NCBI RefSeq assembly: GCF_015999245.1
Contig: NZ_JAEAMR010000022.1
Coordinates: 337,703-401,702, forward strand
DNA length: 64,000 bases
Direction: 5' to 3'
From: Streptomyces sp. AV19
GTDB taxonomy: Bacteria; Actinomycetota; Actinomycetes; Streptomycetales; Streptomycetaceae
The notes beneath the pieces are model-generated. The model worked only from the letters and a program-made list of their open reading frames with translations, searched no databases and was not told the DNA's origin. Each line of letters opens with the position of its first letter. The first letter of the stretch is position 1. This document shows positions 6,787-15,241 of the stretch, one piece after another. Position numbers and translations under genes: made by a program.

Positions 6787-8586
6787 TCAGGGGGAAACCA
6801 GCGGGCTCCACGCCCCCAGGCGCCCCTCCCCGCTCCCCGCGTAGAGCGCGGTCTCGCCCTTGCCCGCCCAGCGGACCAGCAGGTCGTCCGCCCGCCCGGC
6901 CGGGGCGGTGAAGGCGCCCGCGACCATCGGGGAGTCCCCCCGGTACGCGCGGTTCGCGGACATCAACGTGGCCCGGGACTTCAGGTCCTTCGTGGCGGCG
7001 ACGGTCTGCAGCTGCCCGTCCCCCCAGCGGACCACCAGCCGCGCCGCGCCCCCGGAGAACTGCCCGGTCGTGAGGGCCGCGGCCCCCTTCCAGGTCGGGC
7101 CGCTCGCCGCCAGCCGGCGCTCCTTGCCCGTGCCCGAGCCGCTCGCCCCGGTGTGCAGGGTCACCTCGCCGTCGCGCCAGACGACGGCCACGTCGTTGGC
7201 CCGGCCGGAGGTGTACTTCCCGGCGGTGATCCGGGACGCGTCCTTCCACATCGAGCCGCTCTTGGCGACCACGTGCTCCTTGCCGGGGCCGGACGCGCTC
7301 CCGTCGGCGAAGACGCTCACCTTGCCGGTGGGCTTCCCCTTCGTGTCGGTCCAGACGACCATGAGGTCGGAGCGGCCGTTGCCCGTGAAGTCGCCGGCGG
7401 TGATGGTCTGGATCCGCTCCCAGGCGCTGTGCTTGCGCATCAGCTGCCGCCCCGCGCCGAAGCCGCCCTTCCCGTCGCCCGGGTAGAGGGTGGCCTCGCC
7501 GTCGCGCCAGACCACCACGAGGTCCTCGCGGCCGTCGCCGGTGAACTCGCCGGCGGCCAGGTGCCGGGCGAACGACATCGTGCGGGCGCTCTCGGGCAGC
7601 CGGGGCCCGGACAGCGAGCGCAGCGGGCCGCGCGAGGGCGCCCGGCCGGCGACCGCGTCCGCGTAGAGGGCCTGGATCTCGCGGTCGTAGACCGGGGAGT
7701 AGCTCACCCAGTCGTGGTTCTGGTCGTCGCCGCCGCCGTTGTAGCCGCCGACGTTGCCGATGACGTCGCCGGTCTTCCGCTTCGCGTCGTAGTTGGCGAT
7801 CCACGGACCGCCGGAGACTCCGCCGTAGAAGCCGCCGCACTCCATCTTCAGCTGCCGGAACTTCGGTGCGCGGCTCGTGTCCACGGTGCAGCTGACGGCC
7901 TGCTGGCCGGGGTTCTTCGACTTGGGGTAGCCGTACACGGTGACCGTGCTGGTCCAGCGCGGGGTGTTCGTCAGCCGCAGCCCGCCCGTGCGGCTCTCCA
8001 CCTTCGCGCGCTGCGCGTTGGGGCCCACGCGGACGAACGCGAAGTCCAGGTCGGAGTCCGCCTGCTTGGAGTTGCTGCGGTAGCGGGGGTCCATGAAGAC
8101 CCGCTGCACGGGGAAGACCCCGAACGGCTGGTGCGCCGCGTCCTTGCCCTTGCGGAACTGCGGGACGAAGATCGTCCGCCCGTCCGCCTTCAGGGACTTG
8201 GCGCAGTGGCCCGCGGTCAGCACCAGGTTCTTGCCCGCGCTGCGCACGACGCTCGCGCTGCAGTAGGTGGCCCCGGAGGGCCCGGCGGCGAAGAACGTGC
8301 CGACCGAGGGGATGCCGCCCCCGAGCGTGCCCTGCTTGACGTTGCGCGGCGCGGCGGCGGCCACGCCCGGCGACCGCAGGGCGGCGGCGGGCGGGGCCGT
8401 GCCGCGCCCGGCGTCGACGGGCTGCGCGCCGGCCAGCCGCTCGGCCGTCCAGTACTGCTCGGCGCCGCGCGCGTCGGGCGTCGCGGCCGGAGCGGCGGCA
8501 GCCGGCACGGCGACGGCGGCCGTGCCGCAGGCCGCGAGGCTCAGGGCTATGGAGAGGGTCCGGGACCACGTGGACGTGGAGGTCAA
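6787..8586 (-). CDS. Secreted trypsin-like serine protease with FG-GAP/VCBS repeats, tandem paralogue
   Basis: A 599-residue paralogue of the 4822-6654 product, collinear from the signal peptide (SRTLSIALSLAACGTAAVA) to the last repeat (LGAWSPLVSP). The triad is His in LTAGHC (about 125), Asp in DSDLDFAF (about 179) and Ser in GVSGGPW (about 254). TAGHC replaces the more usual TAAHC. The propeller part has diverged more than the protease part. It also starts with TTG, after a GGTGAG five bases upstream. The conserved block just before the start (a CCCCTA sequence, then GTGAGTCGC) is shared with its neighbour, showing that the duplication included the promoter-proximal region. Confidence 0.88.
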   Translation of the reverse strand: MTSTSTWSRTLSIALSLAACGTAAVAVPAAAAPAATPDARGAEQYWTAERLAGAQPVDAGRGTAPPAAALRSPGVAAAAPRNVKQGTLGGGIPSVGTFFAAGPSGATYCSASVVRSAGKNLVLTAGHCAKSLKADGRTIFVPQFRKGKDAAHQPFGVFPVQRVFMDPRYRSNSKQADSDLDFAFVRVGPNAQRAKVESRTGGLRLTNTPRWTSTVTVYGYPKSKNPGQQAVSCTVDTSRAPKFRQLKMECGGFYGGVSGGPWIANYDAKRKTGDVIGNVGGYNGGGDDQNHDWVSYSPVYDREIQALYADAVAGRAPSRGPLRSLSGPRLPESARTMSFARHLAAGEFTGDGREDLVVVWRDGEATLYPGDGKGGFGAGRQLMRKHSAWERIQTITAGDFTGNGRSDLMVVWTDTKGKPTGKVSVFADGSASGPGKEHVVAKSGSMWKDASRITAGKYTSGRANDVAVVWRDGEVTLHTGASGSGTGKERRLAASGPTWKGAAALTTGQFSGGAARLVVRWGDGQLQTVAATKDLKSRATLMSANRAYRGDSPMVAGAFTAPAGRADDLLVRWAGKGETALYAGSGEGRLGAWSPLVSP

Positions 8587-9006
8587 GGCGACTCACCGAG
8601 ATAGGGGACAAGTGTTCGCCCAAATATTTGCATAGCGAACCAATGCTCTTCACCCCGGGTCCGGGCCGGGCTCGCACCCCTGCACAGGAAGGGCCCAGCG
8701 CCCCTTCCTTCAAGGCGAGTTGACGGTTTGCCAGTGCACGGGACCCTTCTCCGGCTCGCGGCCGCCCTTCGCCGGCTCCGCGGCGCGAGCCTCGGCCATG
8801 CGCGCCGGCAGGCCGATCCGGCCCGGTCCCGCACCCGCCCCTCCGGATGGCCGTCGCGGGGGGCGGCTGCGGCGCCGCCGGCACGTCGTCCGCCGACGCC
8901 ACGGCGGCGGCCGGGGCGAGCGGGGCGACGGGGCGAAGTCGCCCGGTGCGCACGGTGATCCACCGCGCTTGGACGCCTCCCCGACCGGAAGGGGATCCTC
9001 GTCCGC
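8587..9006. other. Intergenic region without a convincing gene
   Basis: These 420 bases separate the divergent protease and exporter genes. An imperfect hairpin (AGGAAGGG, 8-base loop, CCCTTCCT) lies near 8680-8705. A minus-strand frame ending at 8710 closes with KGPVHWQTVNSP and looks protein-like for about 29 residues, but no start with a ribosome binding site is visible, so it may be a gene remnant. Base use in the rest is not coding-like. Confidence 0.5.
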
Positions 9007-10797
9007 ATGAGCTATGTCATCGAAACACAGGGCCTGACCCGCGAGTTCGGCGAACGAAGAGCGGTGGACGGGCTCGACATCCAGGTCGAGGCGGGTGAGG
9101 TCTTCGGTCTCCTCGGGCCGAACGGCGCCGGAAAAACCACCACGATACGGATGCTGACCACGCTGCTGGCCCCGAGCCGCGGCCGGGCCCTGGTGTGCGG
9201 GTACGACGTGCGGCGGGAGGCCGCCCAGGTGCGCCGGCGGATCGGCTACGTGTCCCAGGAGAAGGGCGTGCGCCACCTCCTCACCGCCCGGGAGAGCGTG
9301 GAGATCGAGGCGGACCTCCACCATGTCCCCCGCCGCGAACGGGCCCTGCGGGTGACGGAGGTCCTGGACGTCGTGGGGCTGCTGCCGGACGCGGACCGGC
9401 AGGTGGCGGAGTTCTCCGGCGGCATGCTCAAGCGCCTCGACCTGGCCTGCGGGCTGCTGCAGCGGCCCGAGGTGCTGATCCTCGACGAGCCGACGCTCGG
9501 CCTCGACGTGCAGTCGCGGCACCGCGTCTGGGAGCACGTCGCCCACCTGCGCCGCCAGGGCGTCTCCGTGCTGCTGACGACCAACTACCTCGACGAGGCG
9601 GACCGCCTGTGCGACCGCGTCTCCATCATCGACGCCGGCAAGGAGGTCGTCGGCGGCGCCCCCGACACCCTCAAGCGGGCCGTCGGCGCGGACGTCCTGC
9701 ACGTGGTGACGGACGACGTGGCGGGCCTGCGCGGGATCGTCCACGGCCGGGAACGGTTCCACCGCGTCCTGGAGGCGGGGCCGCGCACCGTCAACCTCCA
9801 TGTCGGCGACGCCCTGGCCGCGTTGGCGGAAGTGGCGGGCGCCGCCCGCGAGCGCGGCATCGTCCTGGAGCACATCGGCCTCCAACGGCCCACGCTCGAC
9901 GACGTGTTCCTGCTGCACACCGGCCGGGGCCCGCGCGGCACGGACGGCGAACGGCTGCCCGTGAAAGCCACCCCGGCACCCGGGCCGGCACCCGCGCGGC
10001 CCGCGCGACGAGGTGCCCTGCGCGGCCGTCCGCAGGAGACGGCCGCGCTGCTGCGCCGCTGGTTCCTCCAGCTGCGCCGTGAGCGCCTCAACCTCGTCTT
10101 CACCCTGCTCCAGCCAGCGATCTGGCTGGTGTTCTTCGGCAGTTCCCTGCGGCGGGCGGTGGACCCCGGCGCGGTCGCCGACGCCGACTACATCTCCTTC
10201 ATGCTGCCGGGCGTGATCGCGTTCAACGCGGTCGGGGCCGGGGTGAGCGGGGCCGTTCCGCTGCTGTGGGACAAGGAGACCGGCTATCTGGGCCGGCTGA
10301 TGAGCATGCCGCTGGCGCGCAGCTCCATCGTCGTCAGCCGGCTCCTCTTCCAGATGGCGCTGGGCGCGGTGCAGGCGGCCCTCATCATGCTCGTGGCCCT
10401 GGCGCTGGGCGCCCGGCCGGCGGCACACGCGGTCGACGCCGTGCTCGTGCTCGTCGCCGTCATGCTGCTCACCGGCACGCTCACCACCGGCTTCATCGCC
10501 CTGGCCTACGGTTCGTCGAGCAACACGACCTTCTTCGCGATCAGCGGATTCGCCTCATTTCCGCTGCTGTTCGCGAGCAACGCGTTCGTCGCGCTGGACG
10601 CCATGCCGGGGTGGCTGGCGGCCATCGCCCGGTTCAACCCGCTGACGTACGCGATCGAGGTGATCCGCGGCCTGGTCCTCGACGGGTGGCGGGCCGGCCT
10701 GGCCGTTCCCCTGTCCGTGCTGGTGCTGTTCACCGCCGGCTGCCTGCTCGCGCTGGGCCGGCTGTCCCCCGCGCGGTCGGGACGGGGCCTGCGCTGA
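9007..10797 (+). CDS. DrrAB-type ABC exporter, ATPase and permease fused
   Basis: A 596-residue single-chain half transporter. The N-terminal ATPase has Walker A GPNGAGKT (37-44), signature FSGGMLKR (about 138-145) and Walker B ILDEPT (about 158-163), followed by TTNYLDEADRL. After a proline/arginine linker near 330, the ABC-2 permease domain contributes about six membrane helices to the C-terminus. DrrA and DrrB are usually separate genes, so this is a fusion. Such exporters pump drugs or natural products out of the cell; the substrate is unknown. The ATG follows GAAGGGGATC. No TetR regulator adjoins it. Confidence 0.92.
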   Translation: MSYVIETQGLTREFGERRAVDGLDIQVEAGEVFGLLGPNGAGKTTTIRMLTTLLAPSRGRALVCGYDVRREAAQVRRRIGYVSQEKGVRHLLTARESVEIEADLHHVPRRERALRVTEVLDVVGLLPDADRQVAEFSGGMLKRLDLACGLLQRPEVLILDEPTLGLDVQSRHRVWEHVAHLRRQGVSVLLTTNYLDEADRLCDRVSIIDAGKEVVGGAPDTLKRAVGADVLHVVTDDVAGLRGIVHGRERFHRVLEAGPRTVNLHVGDALAALAEVAGAARERGIVLEHIGLQRPTLDDVFLLHTGRGPRGTDGERLPVKATPAPGPAPARPARRGALRGRPQETAALLRRWFLQLRRERLNLVFTLLQPAIWLVFFGSSLRRAVDPGAVADADYISFMLPGVIAFNAVGAGVSGAVPLLWDKETGYLGRLMSMPLARSSIVVSRLLFQMALGAVQAALIMLVALALGARPAAHAVDAVLVLVAVMLLTGTLTTGFIALAYGSSSNTTFFAISGFASFPLLFASNAFVALDAMPGWLAAIARFNPLTYAIEVIRGLVLDGWRAGLAVPLSVLVLFTAGCLLALGRLSPARSGRGLR

Positions 10798-11466
10798 CGC
10801 GGCGGTCGTCCGGTCCGGGTGGCGCTCCAGCCAGGACAGGGCCCCGCGCAGCACCGCGGAGTGCACGGTGCGGGCGAGCCGGGCGCCCCAGGGCGAGCGC
10901 GGCCCGCAGAAGCGCTCGCGCGCGGCGCCCGGGGCGTACGGCACGGCCAGGCACACCGCGTCCGAGGCCGTGCCGGTGCAGGCGAAACCCGCCTCCAGCA
11001 ACGCCTGCGTCTTCGCCTCGGTCGCCGTCATCACCGCGTTGACCAGCGCGCCGTCCTCCAGCGGCACCGGCACCACGGCGACAAGGTTCACCGTGCCGGG
11101 CCGGGACACGGGAGCCTGATCGCCGGGAGCCGGGCCGTCGGGGGCGGCGGCCCAGATCGGCACGCTCAACCCGACGGTGGCGACGGCCCGTACGCCCCGC
11201 TCCCCGGCCCGCGCGCGGTGGCGTACCGCGGCGGCGGTGAGCATGCCGACCCCGGGCCCGCGCAGCCGGTGCGCCACCGCGAGCTCCTCCACGTGGACCT
11301 CGGGGTCGGTGCGGGCGTACGACACCGGCACCTGGGCGTTGATCACCCACTCGCGCGGCCCCAGCCCGCCGCCCGCCACGCCGGAGGAGAGCATGCGCCA
11401 CCCCGGACCGGCCCGCCACACCAGCACCCGGGCGCCCGGCGGCCCGCACAACTCGATGTCCATCAT
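10555..11466 (-). CDS. cbiZ: CbiZ-type adenosylcobinamide amidohydrolase
   Basis: The first ~220 residues match the CbiZ family: WRMLSSGVAGGGLGPREWVINAQVP, ATVGLSVPIW, GTVNLVAVVPVPLEDGALVNAVMTATEAKTQAL in shortened order and FCGPRSPWGARL near the end. CbiZ removes the aminopropanol side chain from salvaged adenosylcobinamide to give cobyric acid. Two start codons lie in tandem at 11466 and 11463 after AGGAAGG. The frame has no stop where the domain ends (about 10800); it runs on for about 80 low-complexity residues on the antisense of the exporter gene. The nearby BtuFCD-like operon supports corrinoid salvage. Confidence 0.8.
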   Translation of the reverse strand: MMDIELCGPPGARVLVWRAGPGWRMLSSGVAGGGLGPREWVINAQVPVSYARTDPEVHVEELAVAHRLRGPGVGMLTAAAVRHRARAGERGVRAVATVGLSVPIWAAAPDGPAPGDQAPVSRPGTVNLVAVVPVPLEDGALVNAVMTATEAKTQALLEAGFACTGTASDAVCLAVPYAPGAARERFCGPRSPWGARLARTVHSAVLRGALSWLERHPDRTTAASAQAPSRPRGGQPAQREQAAGGEQHQHGQGNGQAGPPPVEDQAADHLDRVRQRVEPGDGRQPPRHGVQRDERVAREQQRK

Positions 11467-11539
11467 GCCTTCCTGCCCCTCTCCGCACGCTGGTACCGTC
11501 CCGCCTACGGCATATTCAGGTGTCCGGAGGACGAACTCC

Positions 11540-12439
11540 ATGGCGCACACGCACAGTTCCGATGCCACCGCATCCCATGTCACCGCATCCGATGCCACCG
11601 AACGCATGGCGACCGACGGCTTCTGTCTGATCCCCGGCGCCCTGGAACCCGACATGATCGAGCGGCTGCGCGGCCTGTCCGAGCGCAAGCTCCGCTCCGA
11701 GGAGCAGGGCCACTTCCGGCGGTACGCCCACCACGGCAGCCTGATCCCGGTCCACGTCGAGGACGACCCGCACGCCGACCTCCTCACCTCGCCCGCCCTG
11801 CACACCGCCTTCCGCGACCTCGGCTTCACCGATCCCCGCTGGATCAGCGGCTACGTCATCACCAAACCGCCCCGCTCGCCGGGGCTCTGGTGGCACCAGG
11901 ACTGGTGGGCCTGGGACCACGACCTCAGCTTCGCGGCCCGGCCCGCCCAGGTCTTCTGCATGCTCTACCTCCAGCACACCCACGAGGGGAACGGCGCCCT
12001 GCGCGTCATCCCCGGCAGCCACCGCCACCACCACGAGCTGCACGACACCCTGCCGGAGCCGCACACCCCCGACATCGAGAACCAGCCGCAGGACTCGCTC
12101 TCCCACCTCCCCGCCCCCGGCGAGCTGACCATCGAGGCGCACGCGGGCGACCTGGTCATCGGTGACGTCCGGGTGCTGCACGCGACGCACCCCAACCGCA
12201 CCGACCGCCCGCGCACGGCCGTGGACCTGCTCTTCGCCCCGCACTTCCGGGACCTTCCGGAGGAGTTCCGGGCGCACTACGTACGGCAGTTCTGCCTCCC
12301 GGAGGCCGGCTGGTGGCGCGAGCCGGGCCACCCCCTGCGCGGCGCCCCGGTCGGCCGCGTGCTCCCGACGTACGAGGGCCCCGACCACCCGCCCGTCCCC
12401 TACCGCCGACGGCCCCGCCGACGGCCGGCCACTCCCTGA
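11540..12439 (+). CDS. Phytanoyl-CoA dioxygenase (PhyH) family protein
   Basis: A 299-residue non-heme Fe(II)/2-oxoglutarate oxygenase. The metal ligands are visible: the HxD pair in WWHQDWW (about 119-121) and a distal His in VLHATHPN (about 214), with an Arg for 2-oxoglutarate in RPRTAVDL. GNGALRVIPGSHR is the typical family strand. The ATG is 9 bases after GGAGG. The next gene, 65 bases on, is a methyltransferase, and the two may act in one pathway. The substrate is not evident; the tail is arginine/proline-rich. Divergent from cbiZ. Confidence 0.88.
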   Translation: MAHTHSSDATASHVTASDATERMATDGFCLIPGALEPDMIERLRGLSERKLRSEEQGHFRRYAHHGSLIPVHVEDDPHADLLTSPALHTAFRDLGFTDPRWISGYVITKPPRSPGLWWHQDWWAWDHDLSFAARPAQVFCMLYLQHTHEGNGALRVIPGSHRHHHELHDTLPEPHTPDIENQPQDSLSHLPAPGELTIEAHAGDLVIGDVRVLHATHPNRTDRPRTAVDLLFAPHFRDLPEEFRAHYVRQFCLPEAGWWREPGHPLRGAPVGRVLPTYEGPDHPPVPYRRRPRRRPATP

Positions 12440-12504
12440 TACGCGGTCCACGGCTTCGCGTCCAAGCGCCCAAGCGTCCAAGCGCCCAAGGAGAAGTAAC
12501 GTTC

Positions 12505-13464
12505 ATGCATGGTGGCGAACTCTGTGGCGAACAGGCATCGGACACCGCCGTCGACGAGCTCCCCGGCAACTCCCCCGCCGACACCGGTCATTACTCCCTG
12601 GACGTCGTCGGCGGCCGGCGCGGACTGCCCGGGGGCGGCCTCCACATCTACCTCACCGGCGACCTGCTGCATCCCCCGATGGTGCCCGACAGCACGATCT
12701 GGTCGGACGGGAGACGGTGGAAGCAGGGCGCCGCGCTCCACACCCGCCGGATAGCCGAACTCGCCGAACTCACCGCCGGGGAACGCGTCCTGGACGTCGG
12801 CGGCGGGCTCGGCGGCCCCGCCCGCCTGCTGGCGCACGACTACGGCGTGCACGTCACCTCGGTGACCAACTCGGCCGCCCACGCCCGCACGAGCCGCCGG
12901 CTCAACGCGGCCCTGCCCCTCGGTCCGGGAAGCGTCACCGTCGTCCTCGGCGACGGCCAGCAGGCCCTGCCGCGCGGCCCCTTCGCCGCCGCGCTCAGCG
13001 TCAACATGCTGTACCAGGTGCGGGACCACCGCGCCCTGTACGAGCGGGTCTTCCGCGGCCTCGCGCCGGGGGGACGGTTCGTCGTCGACGACTGGATGCT
13101 GACCTCGCACGCCACCGAGGAGGACGTGGCCGGCCTGGTGGCCCACTTCCGGTTCCCGCACTTCGCCCGGACCCACACCGTCGAGGACGACCTGATGGCG
13201 GCGGGCTTCCCGCCCGCCGAGGTCTCACTGGACCTCGGCCACGTGGGGCGCGGGCCCATGGCGGACCACTTCGAGCGCCAGATGTGGGAGTACTTCGCGC
13301 CCCAGGTGATCTCGGACTGGCCGGGCGACCCGGTGGAGTCGCCGGGCAGGCCCGCCTACGGACGGCTGATGATCGAGCAGTTCGTCGAGGCCGTGAACAC
13401 CACCATCCGGCTCTACGCCCGGCGGAGGATGACCTACCACAGAATACTGGTGCGCAAGCCGTGA
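12505..13464 (+). CDS. Class I SAM-dependent methyltransferase
   Basis: A 319-residue enzyme with motif I VLDVGGGLGG near residue 95, an acidic residue after strand 2, and post-I and post-III segments (LGDGQQALP, LAPGGRFVVDDW). The insertion after the Rossmann core and the C-terminal MIEQFVEAVN segment resemble small-molecule C- or N-methyltransferases of the sterol/sarcosine/tocopherol type. An AAGGAG sequence precedes the ATG by about 11 bases. It follows the PhyH gene on the same strand and is probably co-transcribed. Substrate unknown. Confidence 0.85.
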   Translation: MHGGELCGEQASDTAVDELPGNSPADTGHYSLDVVGGRRGLPGGGLHIYLTGDLLHPPMVPDSTIWSDGRRWKQGAALHTRRIAELAELTAGERVLDVGGGLGGPARLLAHDYGVHVTSVTNSAAHARTSRRLNAALPLGPGSVTVVLGDGQQALPRGPFAAALSVNMLYQVRDHRALYERVFRGLAPGGRFVVDDWMLTSHATEEDVAGLVAHFRFPHFARTHTVEDDLMAAGFPPAEVSLDLGHVGRGPMADHFERQMWEYFAPQVISDWPGDPVESPGRPAYGRLMIEQFVEAVNTTIRLYARRRMTYHRILVRKP

Positions 13465-13556
13465 AGTGCCTTGCCACCACGTCCAGTTGACCACTATCCC
13501 GCACTGGCACCGCTCCAGCCCCTTCGTGCACACTGACCGATCAGGAGGTGTCTGCA

Positions 13557-14027
13557 ATGCTGTCCGCACAGGCAGAGTTGGTATGGCAGGGCCGGATCCA
13601 CCTGGGCGACGAGCCCGGGGTCTACGGGGACGCGTCCTACGCGGGCCTGACCGTGGAACTGCCGCTCACCGTCGAGCGCCTGGCCACCACCGGGCCGCTC
13701 ACGACGACCCTGGTACTGGAGACGCAGGACCTGCGGACCTTCCAGGGGTACCCGGGCCATCTCCTGGAGGTCTTCCTCTTCGCCCCGGCCTCCGCTCCCC
13801 AGCGCTTCACCCGGAAGCTCCTGGCGAGCACCCGGCTCACGGGCAGCGGCACCCAGCACTCCCTGGCCGTCGACTTCACCGGGCACCAGGCACCCCACCG
13901 ACTGGGCGTGCGGCTGGGCGTGGACACCGATGTCCCGCCGGGGCTCTACGACGACTTCGTCCTCACCCGGCTGTCGAACCGGGCGACGGACTACGCCTAC
14001 GTGGCCTCGTTCGGCTTCCGGGCATGA
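13557..14027 (+). CDS. Conserved-looking protein of unknown function in corrinoid-uptake operon
   Basis: About 156 residues, no signal peptide and no membrane helix. Alternating hydrophobic strands (LTVELPLTVERL, TTTLVLETQDLRTF, HLLEVFLFAP, HRLGVRLGVDTDVP) suggest an all-beta sandwich. The ATG at 13557 follows AGGAGG by 8 bases; a GTG at 13548 overlaps the binding site and is less likely. Its stop overlaps the start of the lipoprotein gene (ATGA), so the two are translationally coupled, tying this protein to the transporter. I do not recognise the family. Confidence 0.75.
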   Translation: MLSAQAELVWQGRIHLGDEPGVYGDASYAGLTVELPLTVERLATTGPLTTTLVLETQDLRTFQGYPGHLLEVFLFAPASAPQRFTRKLLASTRLTGSGTQHSLAVDFTGHQAPHRLGVRLGVDTDVPPGLYDDFVLTRLSNRATDYAYVASFGFRA

Positions 14028-15241
14028 CCGCACCGCGCAGACGCCACCGCCTCCGCACGGCCGCCCTGCTGCTCGCGGGACTGCTCGTGGCCTCCTGCGG
14101 CGACGGCTCCTCCCCGAAGGACGCGAAGGCCGACGGCGGCGGAAGAGCCGGGTGCGTCACCGACTTCTCCTCGGACAAGGACTACTTCCCGGTCAAGTCC
14201 ACGGTGACGCACGCCGAGAACTTCACCCTCCGGTACGAGAAGAGCTACCAGGTCCTCACCGTCAAGCAGCCCTACCCCAACGCCGGACCCGAGTCGTACA
14301 TCCTCGTCAAGTGCGGTGCGCCGAAGCCCTCCCTGAGCGGCGACCTGGCGAAGGCCCCGCAGCTCACCGTGCCCGTCCGCAGCCTCTACTCGATGTCCAC
14401 GACCCATCTGCCGCTGCTCACCGCGACGGACCGCGCCGACGTCGTCACCGGCGTGGCCGACGCCTCCCTCGTCAACTCCGGCGAGATCCGGGACCGGATC
14501 AAGGCGGGGAAGACGGCCGAGTACGCCAAGGGCGGCACGATCAACACCGAGAAGGTCATCGCCGCGAAACCCGACGTGCTGGTGACCCAGGGCTCGGACG
14601 ACCCGCGCTACCCCAAGCTGCGCTCGGCGGGCATCCCCGTGGTGGCCAACGCCGAGTGGCTGGAGCCCACCCCGCTCGGCCGCGCCGAGTGGGTCAAGGC
14701 GATGGCCGCGCTCACCGGCGCCGAGCAGACCGCAGGCCAGGTGTTCCAGGACGTGGAGAACGCCTACGCGCAGGCCACCGCACGAGCCGCGCGGGCCCGT
14801 AAACCGGTCGACGTCCTCTCCGGGAGCATGTTCCAGGGCACCTGGACCATGGCCGCCGGCGGCAGTTACGTCGGCACCCTGATCAAGGACGCCGGCGGCA
14901 CGTACCCCTGGGCGGGCGACCGGGGAACCGGCAGTCTGCGGCTGGGCTTCGAGGCCGTCTACGCCAAGGCCGGCGGCGCGCGTCTGTGGCTGACCGACCA
15001 GCCGTGGAAGTCGGGCGGCGACATCACCAAGGCGGACAGCCGCTACGGCCGGCTGGCCGCGGTGCGCGACGGCGAGGTGTGGACCAACACCAGAACCGCC
15101 GGCGGGGAGGGCGGCAACGACTTCTACGAGCGCGGCGTGCTGCGGCCCGACCTGATCCTCGACGACATGACGGCGATCCTCCACCCCGAGCTCGCCAAGG
15201 GCCACACCTTCGTCTTCTACGAGAAGGTGCCCACGCGTTGA
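14024..15241 (+). CDS. ABC transporter substrate-binding lipoprotein, corrinoid/siderophore type
   Basis: A 405-residue lipoprotein with an n-region rich in arginine, a hydrophobic core and lipobox LVASC. An extra ~60-residue N-terminal strand region precedes the two-lobed fold (AKPDVLVTQGSDD, RSAGIPVVANAEW, LDDMTAILHPELAKG), as in Fe3+/cobalamin-class III binding proteins. It would capture the ligand outside the membrane and hand it to the permease encoded next. The ATG overlaps the previous stop; its own stop overlaps the next start. cbiZ 2.5 kb away suggests cobinamide or B12 as ligand, but a siderophore cannot be excluded. Confidence 0.85.
   Translation: MTAPRRRHRLRTAALLLAGLLVASCGDGSSPKDAKADGGGRAGCVTDFSSDKDYFPVKSTVTHAENFTLRYEKSYQVLTVKQPYPNAGPESYILVKCGAPKPSLSGDLAKAPQLTVPVRSLYSMSTTHLPLLTATDRADVVTGVADASLVNSGEIRDRIKAGKTAEYAKGGTINTEKVIAAKPDVLVTQGSDDPRYPKLRSAGIPVVANAEWLEPTPLGRAEWVKAMAALTGAEQTAGQVFQDVENAYAQATARAARARKPVDVLSGSMFQGTWTMAAGGSYVGTLIKDAGGTYPWAGDRGTGSLRLGFEAVYAKAGGARLWLTDQPWKSGGDITKADSRYGRLAAVRDGEVWTNTRTAGGEGGNDFYERGVLRPDLILDDMTAILHPELAKGHTFVFYEKVPTR

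Noticed and set aside
13465-13556. Cobalamin riboswitch ahead of the uptake operon
   Set aside because: No B12-box-like GCCACTG core and the space is far too short for the roughly 200-base aptamer.
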